NCBI GenBank assembly: GCA_009703975.1
Contig: WLFB01000088.1
Location: 1 to 6,095 of the forward strand
DNA length: 6,095 nucleotides
Origin: Actinomycetota bacterium
Lineage (GTDB): Bacteria > Actinomycetota > Acidimicrobiia > Acidimicrobiales > Ilumatobacteraceae
Direction of reading: 5' to 3'
Positions 1 through 5,978 of this stretch are shown here, piece by piece (positions within the stretch are counted from its first letter, which is position 1; each line of letters begins with the position of its first letter). Made by a program: the position numbers and the translations under genes. The notes under the pieces were generated by a model, which was given only the letters and a program-made list of their open reading frames with translations, made no database searches and was not told the DNA's origin.

Positions 1-2
1 AC

Positions 3-68
3 AAATCAATCGTCCGCAAAGCAAGTTTCGGAAAAAAATATAACGACCCACAAAATCTGTTCTGGTAA
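3..68 (+). CDS. Possible 3' end of an unidentified upstream gene (partial)
   Basis: The first 80 bases have no visible gene start, and all three plus-strand frames are open at the window edge. The frame starting at base 3 reads 21 codons ending in FGKKYNDPQNLFW and stops at TAA 66-68, leaving 9 bp before the mog ATG. It looks the most protein-like, with aromatic residues and codons similar to the neighbouring genes. The alternative frame from base 1 ends ICSGNGWQ and stops at TGA 79-81, which would give an ATGA overlap with mog. I do not recognise either tail, so the product is unknown. Either way mog is probably the second or later gene of a plus-strand operon. Confidence 0.35.
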   Translation, partial: KSIVRKASFGKKYNDPQNLFW

Positions 69-77
69 CGGTTGGCA

Positions 78-641
78 ATGAACACAGATAACACTGGGAA
101 CACATCGAACTTGAAAACGGCCAAGATCGGTATTGTCACAGTTTCAGATCGTGCTTCGGCGGGCGTTTACGAAGATCGTGGCGGCCCAGCAATTCACGAA
201 TACTTCACAAAATATTTATCCAATATTTGGCAACCAATTTCGCGAGTAGTTGCCGACGAAATTGACTTAATCACAGCAACATTGTGCGAACTCGCTGACG
301 TTGAAAAGTGCTGTCTGATTGTGACAACCGGCGGCACGGGCCCAGCAGTTCGCGACATCACACCCGAAGCAACAGAGCAAGTATGTGAAAAAATGATGCC
401 AGGCTTTGGTGAACTCATGCGTGCGACTTCACTGAAGGTTGTACCGACTGCGATACTCTCGCGCCAAACTGCAGGCATTCGAGGCTCTTCGCTGATTATA
501 AATTTGCCAGGCAAGCCATCGTCAATAAGTGAATGTCTTGATGCAGTAATGCCTGCAGTACCCTACTGCATTGACTTGATCGATGGCCCACGGCTTGAAC
601 TAGCTAACGGTCTTGTTGCGTTTCGCCCGAAGGGCAAATAA
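78..641 (+). CDS. mog: Molybdopterin adenylyltransferase (MogA type)
   Basis: This 187-residue cytoplasmic enzyme should activate molybdopterin with ATP, giving adenylated molybdopterin and pyrophosphate, the step before MoeA inserts molybdate. The MoCF-biosynthesis fold is evident: the N-terminal IGIVTVSDRASAGVYEDRGG strand and loop (17-36), the TTGGTGPAVRDITPEA nucleotide/pterin motif (83-98), MPGFGELMR, then VPTAILSRQ and LIINLPGKP, ending in VPYCIDLIDGP. Asp60 (ADE) and Asp93 (RD) fall 33 residues apart, the same spacing as the essential Asp49 and Asp82 of E. coli MogA as I recall that sequence. Length is close to the ~195 residues of E. coli MogA; the region before VPYC is shorter. I chose ATG 78 over the in-frame TTG at 72 (TAA at 66-68 blocks anything further upstream) because TTG would add only two residues; no clear Shine-Dalgarno precedes either. 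Residues 1-13 are a low-complexity Asn/Thr-rich extension. The whole C-terminal pattern favours MogA over the shorter MoaB paralogues. Confidence 0.93.
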   Translation: MNTDNTGNTSNLKTAKIGIVTVSDRASAGVYEDRGGPAIHEYFTKYLSNIWQPISRVVADEIDLITATLCELADVEKCCLIVTTGGTGPAVRDITPEATEQVCEKMMPGFGELMRATSLKVVPTAILSRQTAGIRGSSLIINLPGKPSSISECLDAVMPAVPYCIDLIDGPRLELANGLVAFRPKGK

Positions 642-662
642 TAATTTACTAAAAGTTTTAGT
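625..662. other. Convergent gene junction with small hairpins, possible weak terminator
   Basis: The stop codons of mog (639-641) and of the minus-strand permease (658-660) face each other across 16 bp. Two dyads are visible: GCCC-GAA-GGGC at 625-635, inside the mog 3' end, and the perfect 15-base palindrome ACTAAAAGTTTTAGT at 648-662, which overlaps the permease stop. Neither is followed by a good U-run on either strand, and the palindrome is A+T-rich and would form a weak RNA stem. They may contribute to bidirectional termination, but no convincing intrinsic terminator is present here. Confidence 0.25.
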
Positions 663-1899
663 GTGGCTCGCCAGGTCTAAATGGAACCCCAGCCATTGCT
701 GGCGGTCGCAGTCGTTGATTCGCAGTAGCCAAAACAATTAGCGTCACAACATAAGGCAAAGATTGCGTCAGCGATTCTGGAACCGTGTCAATAGTTCGAT
801 ACGCAATTGCCGAAAGCAGGAAGGCACTCAGTGTTAAAAGAACTTGATTGCGCTTGTGTCTGATTATGGCGTAGATAAGAAAGGCTCCAGACATAGATGC
901 AATCAGCAAGAACAGCGCAGTGATTGAGTCTGATGCGACGAGTTTTATACCTTCGGCATAACCAAACAACATTGCACCGGTCAAAATTCCACTTGGACGC
1001 CAGTTTCCAAAAATCATCGTCGCGAGTCCGATGAAACCACGACCAGCAGTTTGACCCTGACGATAATAAGACGAGGCGACGATTGAAAGTGTGCCACCTG
1101 CCAAACCTGCAAGCCCACCACTGATCAATAATCCGTAATAGCGAAGACGATTTACTTTTATACCGAGACTTTCCGCGGCAACTGGCGATTCACCTGAAGA
1201 CCTCAAACGCAAACCAAAACGCGTTCGCCATAAAACCCATGCCGACACCGGCACGACGATTATCGCAATCACCGTTGCCCAAGAAATACTGTGCGTCAAA
1301 CCACGAGCGATACCGCCGAGGTCTCCAAGAATGAACCATCTCCGAGCCTCAAGCCAACCCAAGAAATCTGGAGACTTCCAACCAGCGATCTCGCCACCTG
1401 AAAGTACTGGCAAATTGAATTTTGGCAGTGCTGACTTTTGCGGTGGAGATTGGCTGATTCCTCCACCTTTCTTTCCGACATAAACGAGTTCACTCAGATA
1501 TCGCACACCGAAGTAGGCAAACAAATTAATTACCACACCAGAAATTACTTGATCGATATTGAAACGAACAGTGGCAACGGCATGTACCAAGCCGCCGAAC
1601 ATGCCGCCCAAAATTGCAAAGAGTAATCCGACCCACGGACCATATTGCCACGCACCCCACGCGCCAAACCATGTTCCGAAAATCATCATGCCTTCGATGC
1701 CGATATTCAAAACTCCACAGCGCTCGGCCCAAAGTCCGGCCATACCCGCGAGAAGAATCGGCACTGTCAAACGCAGTGCTGTGCCAATTGTGTCTGACGA
1801 TGTCAAAGCATCTTGATCGGTCCATAAACGAACAGATGAAACAATCGCCAACGCGACCGAAATCAAACCGAATAATCTAAAATTCTTTGACTGCGTCAT
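658..1899 (-). CDS. ABC importer permease 2, BMP/nucleoside family (YufQ/NupQ-like)
   Basis: This 413-residue inner-membrane protein is the second channel subunit of a nucleoside-type ABC importer (BPD_transp_2 family, as in Bacillus NupQ). Hydrophobic stretches that look like membrane helices lie near residues 8-26, 39-57, 70-85, 88-111, 115-135, 205-224, 252-275, 290-315, 323-346, 350-366 and 378-393. The family motif GVLNIGIEGMM is at 62-72. The cytoplasmic coupling segment FGLRLRSSGESPVAAESLGI is at 228-247, matching the equivalent stretch of permease 1. A long loop (about 140-204) interrupts the protein, and the C-terminus ends in LRPPAMAGVPFRPGE. It is about 100 residues longer than the Bacillus type, and I believe that is usual for actinobacterial members. 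The ATG (1897-1899) overlaps the permease 1 stop as ATGA, and only a weak AAGA lies upstream, so translational coupling is expected. Last gene of the operon. Ligand is inferred from the family only. Confidence 0.92.
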   Translation of the reverse strand: MTQSKNFRLFGLISVALAIVSSVRLWTDQDALTSSDTIGTALRLTVPILLAGMAGLWAERCGVLNIGIEGMMIFGTWFGAWGAWQYGPWVGLLFAILGGMFGGLVHAVATVRFNIDQVISGVVINLFAYFGVRYLSELVYVGKKGGGISQSPPQKSALPKFNLPVLSGGEIAGWKSPDFLGWLEARRWFILGDLGGIARGLTHSISWATVIAIIVVPVSAWVLWRTRFGLRLRSSGESPVAAESLGIKVNRLRYYGLLISGGLAGLAGGTLSIVASSYYRQGQTAGRGFIGLATMIFGNWRPSGILTGAMLFGYAEGIKLVASDSITALFLLIASMSGAFLIYAIIRHKRNQVLLTLSAFLLSAIAYRTIDTVPESLTQSLPYVVTLIVLATANQRLRPPAMAGVPFRPGEPH

Positions 1900-3005
1900 G
1901 ATCTTACATCCATACTTTTCGATGACAAGGCTGCTTGCTCGGCAATTTTTCGGTTATAACGCCTTGACGATGCTTCGTTAACAATCACTACGACGAGCAC
2001 AATAATCGCTTGAATAACTTTGACGATTGAACTTGGTATTTCAGAAAGCTGAAGAACTGCTGATGTTGAGTCAAGGAACCCGAACAACATTGCTGCAACG
2101 ACAATTCCAAACGGATGATTCCGACCCAATAGAGCAACTGTGATCCCGGCGAAACCAAACTGTGTCGGAGTCGATGATGGCCCATACGCATAGACATCAC
2201 CAATCACCGATGGCATTGCAACCAGTCCCGCAACTGCACCTGACAATAAAAGAGCAAATAAAATCATTCGCTTGGCTGGTATGCCCGCCGTGCGCGCCGC
2301 GATGGGGTTAAGCCCACTAGCACGAAGCTGAAAGCCAAATCGACTTCGAAATACGACGACCCAATAGAGAAAAGCCACAAACAACGCGACTATAAACATT
2401 CCGTTGAGTCGATCGTGAACTAGGTCTGGCATGCGCCCACTCGGTGCAATTTCTGTAGTTTTTACGTTTAGACCACCGTCAGAATCATCACGGAAGAAAG
2501 TTTCAAAAATCCACTGAATAAATGACAAAGCAATGTAATTAAGCATGATTGTTGAAATCACTTCGTTAATCCCACGAGTAATTTTCAAAATTGCTGCAAT
2601 GCTCGCCCATGCCGCACCCGAAACCATCGCCACAATCAATATAAATAACACATGCAACGGTGCTGGCAATGAAACATGAGTGCCCATTTCGGCAGAGATT
2701 AGCGCCGCAAATAAATACTGTCCTTCAACGCCAATATTAAATAGATTCATTTTGAAACCAATCGCAACTGCGATGGCGCTAAAAATCAGAGGTGTCGCTC
2801 GTTTCAACATTTCAAGAAATTTCTCGCTTGTTAGACCTGTTTCTAAAATCTTTCCATATGCCATCAAAGGGTTCTTGCCAGTAATAAGCAAAAGCACACC
2901 ACAAATAACTAGAGCGAGAATCACTGCTGCAACAGAACTTCCAAGTGTGTTCAGCGACTTGCGCATTGAGTCAGAATTGCGTTTCGAAGAAAGTTGCTGA
3001 TTCAC
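1896..3005 (-). CDS. ABC importer permease 1, BMP/nucleoside family (YufP/NupP-like)
   Basis: This 369-residue inner-membrane protein is the first channel subunit of the importer (BPD_transp_2 family). A short charged N-terminus is followed by a strong membrane helix at about 23-41. Family motifs are FKMNLFNIGVEGQYLFA (84-100), RGINEVISTIMLNYIA (144-159) and the cytoplasmic ATPase-contact loop FGFQLRASGLNPIAARTAGI (223-242). Further hydrophobic helices lie near 117-140, 203-219 and in the last third (FGFAGITVALLGRNHPFGI, then VIQAIIVLVVVIV close to the end). The C-terminal 30 residues are charged and should be cytoplasmic. The start is a GTG (3003-3005) that overlaps the ATPase stop as GTGA, which argues for coupled translation. 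Met14 is an alternative start but would lose the overlap. It should pair with permease 2 to form the pore. Nucleoside transport is inferred from family and gene order. Confidence 0.92.
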   Translation of the reverse strand: MNQQLSSKRNSDSMRKSLNTLGSSVAAVILALVICGVLLLITGKNPLMAYGKILETGLTSEKFLEMLKRATPLIFSAIAVAIGFKMNLFNIGVEGQYLFAALISAEMGTHVSLPAPLHVLFILIVAMVSGAAWASIAAILKITRGINEVISTIMLNYIALSFIQWIFETFFRDDSDGGLNVKTTEIAPSGRMPDLVHDRLNGMFIVALFVAFLYWVVVFRSRFGFQLRASGLNPIAARTAGIPAKRMILFALLLSGAVAGLVAMPSVIGDVYAYGPSSTPTQFGFAGITVALLGRNHPFGIVVAAMLFGFLDSTSAVLQLSEIPSSIVKVIQAIIVLVVVIVNEASSRRYNRKIAEQAALSSKSMDVRS

Positions 3006-4567
3006 TGCGCGCCTGTCATGTATTTTCCGAGAATCTGTGGCGTCGCCTTCTTCGGGTCAAGTTCGGCTGAAATCTTGCCGTCAAACATCACGAGAATTCT
3101 GTCGGATAAACCTAAAATTTCTTCGAGATCAGCAGATACGAGCAATACCGACATGCCAGCGTCACGCGAACGCCGAATCTCATCCCAGACTGCCGCTTGT
3201 GCACCCACATCTATGCCGCGAGTCGGATGCGCAGCAATCAGTACTTTGGGCGCAGTTGCAAGATTACGGCCGACGACAAGTTTTTGTTGATTGCCACCTG
3301 AGAGCACGAACGCTGGAACAAGTTCACTTGGTGTCATCACGCCAAATCGTTCGATGATTTCTCGACACGATTTTTTCGCCGACTCAACGTCGATCATCGG
3401 GCCACGAGAAAGCGAATTCTCATGACCCAATAAGGCGTTCTCCCAAAGAGAGGCAGTAAGCATCAAGCCTTCACGATGACGGTCAAAAGGAATATAAGCA
3501 AGCCCCTGATCAAGTCGCTCGCGAACATTCAAGTTGCTCGCATCAATACCACCTATTTCTACGGTGCCCTGAGTATCGACTAATCCGAGTAGCGCCTCGC
3601 AAAGTTCAAATTGACCGTTCCCATCGACCCCAGCGATGCCGATGATCTCACTTTCAAAAATATCAAAAGATACATTTTGAACGGGATTCTTGCGGTTTTT
3701 CGCAACAACAGTTAGGTTGCGCGCTGACAATTGAATTTTCTCGCCGACTTTTGTTGTGCGTTCTCCGTGACTCGGTAGATCAGAACCAACCATTAATTCG
3801 GCAAGTCTTAAACGATCAATCGATTTAGGCGAGACGGTCGCAACTGTTGATCCCTGGCGAATCACTGTTATCTGATCAGAAATTGACAACACCTCATCTA
3901 GTTTGTGCGAGATAAACAAAATTGTCGTTCCATTTGCAACAAGTTTTCGAAGATTTGTGAATAACTCATCAACTTCTTGCGGTACTAAAACTGCAGTTGG
4001 CTCATCTAAAACTAAAATCTCGGCGCCGCGAAATAATACTTTCAATATTTCGACTCGTTGCCGTTGACCAACACCCAAATCAGAAATCGGAAGATCTAAA
4101 TCAATTTCAACACCAATTGATGTAGCCAATTCGTTTACATGCTTACGTGCATCGCCTAACGAAAGCACTCCATATTTGGTTGGCTCAGAGCCAAGAATAA
4201 TGTTTTCAAGCACTGTCAAGTTATCGGCGAGCATAAAGTGCTGATGCACCATGCCGATACCAGCAGCCATCGCTTCGCTTGGTGACTTAAATTGAGTTAT
4301 CACTCCGTTGATGGCAATAGTTCCTGAATCAGGTTGATGAAGGCCATACAAAATCTTCATCAAAGTTGACTTACCAGCCCCGTTTTCGCCGACAATCGCA
4401 TGAATTGTTGCGCGATCAATTTGCAACGAAATATCGCGATTCGCAATCACCCCAGGAAAACTTTTACTTATATTTGTAAGTTCAACAACTCTGCCAGCAT
4501 CAGTCGCTGAATTTAGTTTCGGCTTCACACTCCCCGATTGCATTGGGCAAGTCTGACATACCACCAT
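3002..4567 (-). CDS. ABC importer ATPase with two nucleotide-binding domains, BMP/nucleoside family (YufO/NupO-like)
   Basis: This 521-residue protein carries two ABC ATPase domains in tandem and powers the importer at the inner face of the membrane. Domain 1 has Walker A GENGAGKST (60-68), Q-loop Gln109 (VHQHFML), signature LGVGQRQRVEI (164-174), Walker B ILVLDEP with catalytic Glu189, and H-loop His221. Domain 2 has a degenerate Walker A, GVDGNGQFEL (313-322, no Lys), a canonical signature LSGGNQQK (422-429), Walker B VLIAAHPTRG (442-451) with His in place of the catalytic Glu, and Ala-Asp instead of an H-loop His. This pattern is typical of the sugar/nucleoside double-ATPase group (RbsA-, NupO-like). 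The ATG at 4565-4567 is the furthest possible start, since an in-frame TAA lies 15 bases upstream. It lacks a Shine-Dalgarno; Met9 is the alternative. It lies 118 bp below the lipoprotein gene, across a strong terminator, and overlaps permease 1 by 4 bp. Confidence 0.95.
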   Translation of the reverse strand: MVVCQTCPMQSGSVKPKLNSATDAGRVVELTNISKSFPGVIANRDISLQIDRATIHAIVGENGAGKSTLMKILYGLHQPDSGTIAINGVITQFKSPSEAMAAGIGMVHQHFMLADNLTVLENIILGSEPTKYGVLSLGDARKHVNELATSIGVEIDLDLPISDLGVGQRQRVEILKVLFRGAEILVLDEPTAVLVPQEVDELFTNLRKLVANGTTILFISHKLDEVLSISDQITVIRQGSTVATVSPKSIDRLRLAELMVGSDLPSHGERTTKVGEKIQLSARNLTVVAKNRKNPVQNVSFDIFESEIIGIAGVDGNGQFELCEALLGLVDTQGTVEIGGIDASNLNVRERLDQGLAYIPFDRHREGLMLTASLWENALLGHENSLSRGPMIDVESAKKSCREIIERFGVMTPSELVPAFVLSGGNQQKLVVGRNLATAPKVLIAAHPTRGIDVGAQAAVWDEIRRSRDAGMSVLLVSADLEEILGLSDRILVMFDGKISAELDPKKATPQILGKYMTGAQ

Positions 4568-4576
4568 AAATTTTTC

Positions 4577-4582
4577 AATTTA
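4577..4582 (-). promoter_or_regulatory. Candidate -10 element for a leaderless ATPase transcript
   Basis: On the minus strand, TAAATT (TANNNT type) lies 9 bases upstream of the ATPase ATG, in the only 45 bp between the terminator U-run and the start codon. No Shine-Dalgarno is placed usefully: a GGAG at 4588-4591 is 20 bases away. I see no -35 match. A leaderless start is possible in Actinobacteria, but A+T-rich DNA yields such hexamers by chance, so this is a weak candidate. Confidence 0.2.
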
Positions 4583-4612
4583 AGGAGCTCCAATGCGACG
4601 AAGATTTGGCAC

Positions 4613-4652
4613 AAAAAAATACGGGGGCCTGAGTCAATGACCCAAGCCCCCG
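4613..4652 (-). terminator. Strong intrinsic (rho-independent) terminator between lipoprotein and ATPase genes
   Basis: Read on the minus strand, 4652 to 4622 forms an uninterrupted 14-bp stem with a 3-base loop (ATT). The outer part is CGGGGGC paired with GCCCCCG, and the inner part continues through T-G, T-A, G-C, G-T, G-C, T-A and C-G. It is followed by TA and then seven consecutive T (4619-4613). A G+C-rich stem plus U-run is the textbook intrinsic terminator, and the orientation is clearly minus: on the plus strand no comparable U-run follows. It lies 34 bp after the lipoprotein stop codon and 54 bp before the ATPase start, so it should release most lipoprotein transcripts and let a fraction read through. 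Confidence 0.93.
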
Positions 4653-4685
4653 CAGTTATTTAAATTACTAATTATTAATTTTTAA

Positions 4686-5756
4686 TTATGGCTTTGTCGG
4701 TACGACAATTTCTCCACTTACGATCTTTGCCTTGAAAGCTTCAAGTTGATCAGCAACATCATCGAGGAATCCACCTGATGTTGCGTATCCAACTCCGTCA
4801 GTCTTGAGGTCAAACACCTTGAAACCACCAGTTACGTCGCCTTCTTTAACTGCCTTAGCAGCAAGGAAAACTGAAACGTCAACACGCTTAAGCATTGAGG
4901 TCAAGATATGTGCTTGCTGTTCTGGAGTGGCGGTTAGGTACTGATCTGAGTCAACACCAATTGCCCACTTGCCTTCGCCTGCTTCAACTGCAGCTTCAAT
5001 TGTGCCTGCACCCGAACCACCAGCAGCTGTGTAGACAATGTCTGCACCTTTTTTGTACCAGCTCATTGCGATTTCTTTTGCTTTGTCAGGTGAACCCCAT
5101 GCAGCATTGTCTCCAGCTGCACCGAGATACTTTGACTCAACTTTGATGTCTGGGTTAACTGCTTTAGCACCAGCGATGTATCCAGCTTCGAACCTCTTGA
5201 TCAAGTCAATTTCTTGACCACCAATGAAGCCGATTGTTCCGCTTGCGCTCTTCAAAGCTGCAGCAGCACCAACAAGGAAAGAACCCTCTTGCTCAGAGAA
5301 GCCGAGAGTCTTTACGTTTGGAAGATCAAGATAACCGTCTACCCAACCGAAAGTTACATTTGGGTTAGCAGCAGCAACTTCTTCAATTGCTCCACCGAAT
5401 GCGAAGCCAACTGCAATAACTGGATTGTTACCAGCTGCTACAAGTGCTTCGAGGTTTGGCTTACGATCGTCGTCGCTTGTTGCTTCAAGCTCTTGAACTG
5501 TGTAGCACAATTCAGTTGCAGCTTGTTCTGCACCGCGAGCGGCCGAGTCGTTAAATGTTCCGTCACCACGACCACCAGTGTCGAATGCGAGACCGAGCTT
5601 AAGCTCTGATCCTTCACAAGGGTCAGTTGCTGGTGCTGCAGTCTCTGCAGTTGTCTCTTCAGTTGCTGTATCGCTACTGCCGCCGCATGCACCCGCGATG
5701 AGTGCAAACGCTGCAATGGCAAGAACAGCGGATTTAATTCCTTTGCGCTTTGTCAT
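4686..5756 (-). CDS. BMP-family substrate-binding lipoprotein of a nucleoside-type ABC importer (TmpC/PnrA/NupN-like)
   Basis: This 356-residue lipoprotein is the extracytoplasmic ligand-capturing subunit. It has a basic N-terminus, a hydrophobic core and a lipobox ending IAGAC, with Cys24 as the lipidation site (Ala rather than Leu at -3). A Ser/Thr/Glu/Ala-rich spacer follows (27-46). Family segments are, in order, FDTGGRGDGTFNDSA (58-72, the DxGGxxDxxFN hallmark), PVIAVGFAFGGAIEEVA (112-128), FSEQEGSFLVGAAAALKS (153-170), DLIKRFEAGYIAGAK (184-198), GADIVYTAAGGSG (237-249) and AIGVDSDQ (265-272). Cys47 and Cys84 could form a disulfide. The ATG at 5754-5756 is preceded by an in-frame TAA and by GGGG with 6-base spacing, a good ribosome site, so the start is secure. 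Characterised relatives bind purine or other nucleosides; the exact ligand here is not readable from sequence. It lies 96 bp below the tRNA gene and heads the transporter block. Confidence 0.95.
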   Translation of the reverse strand: MTKRKGIKSAVLAIAAFALIAGACGGSSDTATEETTAETAAPATDPCEGSELKLGLAFDTGGRGDGTFNDSAARGAEQAATELCYTVQELEATSDDDRKPNLEALVAAGNNPVIAVGFAFGGAIEEVAAANPNVTFGWVDGYLDLPNVKTLGFSEQEGSFLVGAAAALKSASGTIGFIGGQEIDLIKRFEAGYIAGAKAVNPDIKVESKYLGAAGDNAAWGSPDKAKEIAMSWYKKGADIVYTAAGGSGAGTIEAAVEAGEGKWAIGVDSDQYLTATPEQQAHILTSMLKRVDVSVFLAAKAVKEGDVTGGFKVFDLKTDGVGYATSGGFLDDVADQLEAFKAKIVSGEIVVPTKP

Positions 5757-5770
5757 TTATTTCCCCTTTT

Positions 5771-5793
5771 GCACACATCCCTTTGACGTGTGC
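5771..5793 (-). promoter_or_regulatory. Inverted repeat in the lipoprotein leader (possible operator or mRNA hairpin)
   Basis: GCACAC (5771-5776) and GTGTGC (5788-5793) form a perfect 6-bp dyad with an 11-base spacer. It sits between the candidate promoter and the GGGG ribosome site (5763-5766) of the lipoprotein gene. In RNA it would leave the ribosome site unpaired, just 4 bases past the stem. Its position suits either a repressor operator downstream of the transcription start or a stabilising 5' hairpin. I do not recognise a regulator family from it. Confidence 0.4.
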
Positions 5794-5806
5794 GTTTTGT
5801 GTAACG

Positions 5807-5812
5807 AGACTA
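5807..5812 (-). promoter_or_regulatory. Candidate -10 box of the lipoprotein (transporter) promoter
   Basis: TAGTCT (TANNNT type) on the minus strand would place the transcription start near 5800, about 45 bases before the ATG. At a 17-base spacing upstream lies only a poor -35 match, TTCTCG (5830-5835). This is the best promoter candidate in the 96-bp gap, but the transporter might instead be read from the tRNA transcript. Confidence 0.3.
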
Positions 5813-5827
5813 GCGCATTGGCTTTAC

Positions 5828-5842
5828 TGCGAGAAAATCGCA
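5828..5842 (-). other. Small hairpin after the tRNA gene
   Basis: TGCGA-GAAAA-TCGCA is a perfect 5-bp dyad with a 5-base loop, starting 10 bases past the tRNA 3' end. On the minus strand no U-run follows, so it is a poor terminator. It might mark 3' trailer processing, or be chance; it also overlaps the weak -35 candidate of the lipoprotein gene. Confidence 0.25.
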
Positions 5843-5852
5843 CATTCCCTAG

Positions 5853-5925
<73 letters not shown>

Positions 5926-5978
5926 CACGTATATATGTGTCTCTAAAAATTCTTAGCGCTCACTTACGATCACAGAGC

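Noticed and set aside
1559..1816. Plus-strand open frame opposite permease 2.
   Set aside because: The opposite strand carries the conserved GVLNIGIEGMM permease motif, and the plus-strand product has no recognisable features.
4593..4640. A plus-strand 15-codon ORF (MRRRFGTKKYGGLSQ) preceded by AAGGAG at good spacing.
   Set aside because: It runs antisense into the terminator hairpin, has no plus-strand gene after it to lead, and its apparent SD is part of a GGAGCTCC palindrome. Chance is more likely.
5214..5609. A 131-codon plus-strand open frame opposite the lipoprotein gene.
   Set aside because: Its translation is Cys/Ser-rich without family motifs, and the minus strand here codes for conserved BMP motifs; it is a shadow of that gene's codon pattern.
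5757..5852. A purine riboswitch in the lipoprotein leader.
   Set aside because: The three-way-junction core of purine riboswitches is not present; only a single short inverted repeat is seen.
5930..5935. TATATA just upstream of the tRNA, as its -10 box.
   Set aside because: It ends only 4 bases before the mature tRNA 5' end, and no -35 match lies 16-18 bases upstream; the A+T patch alone is not enough.
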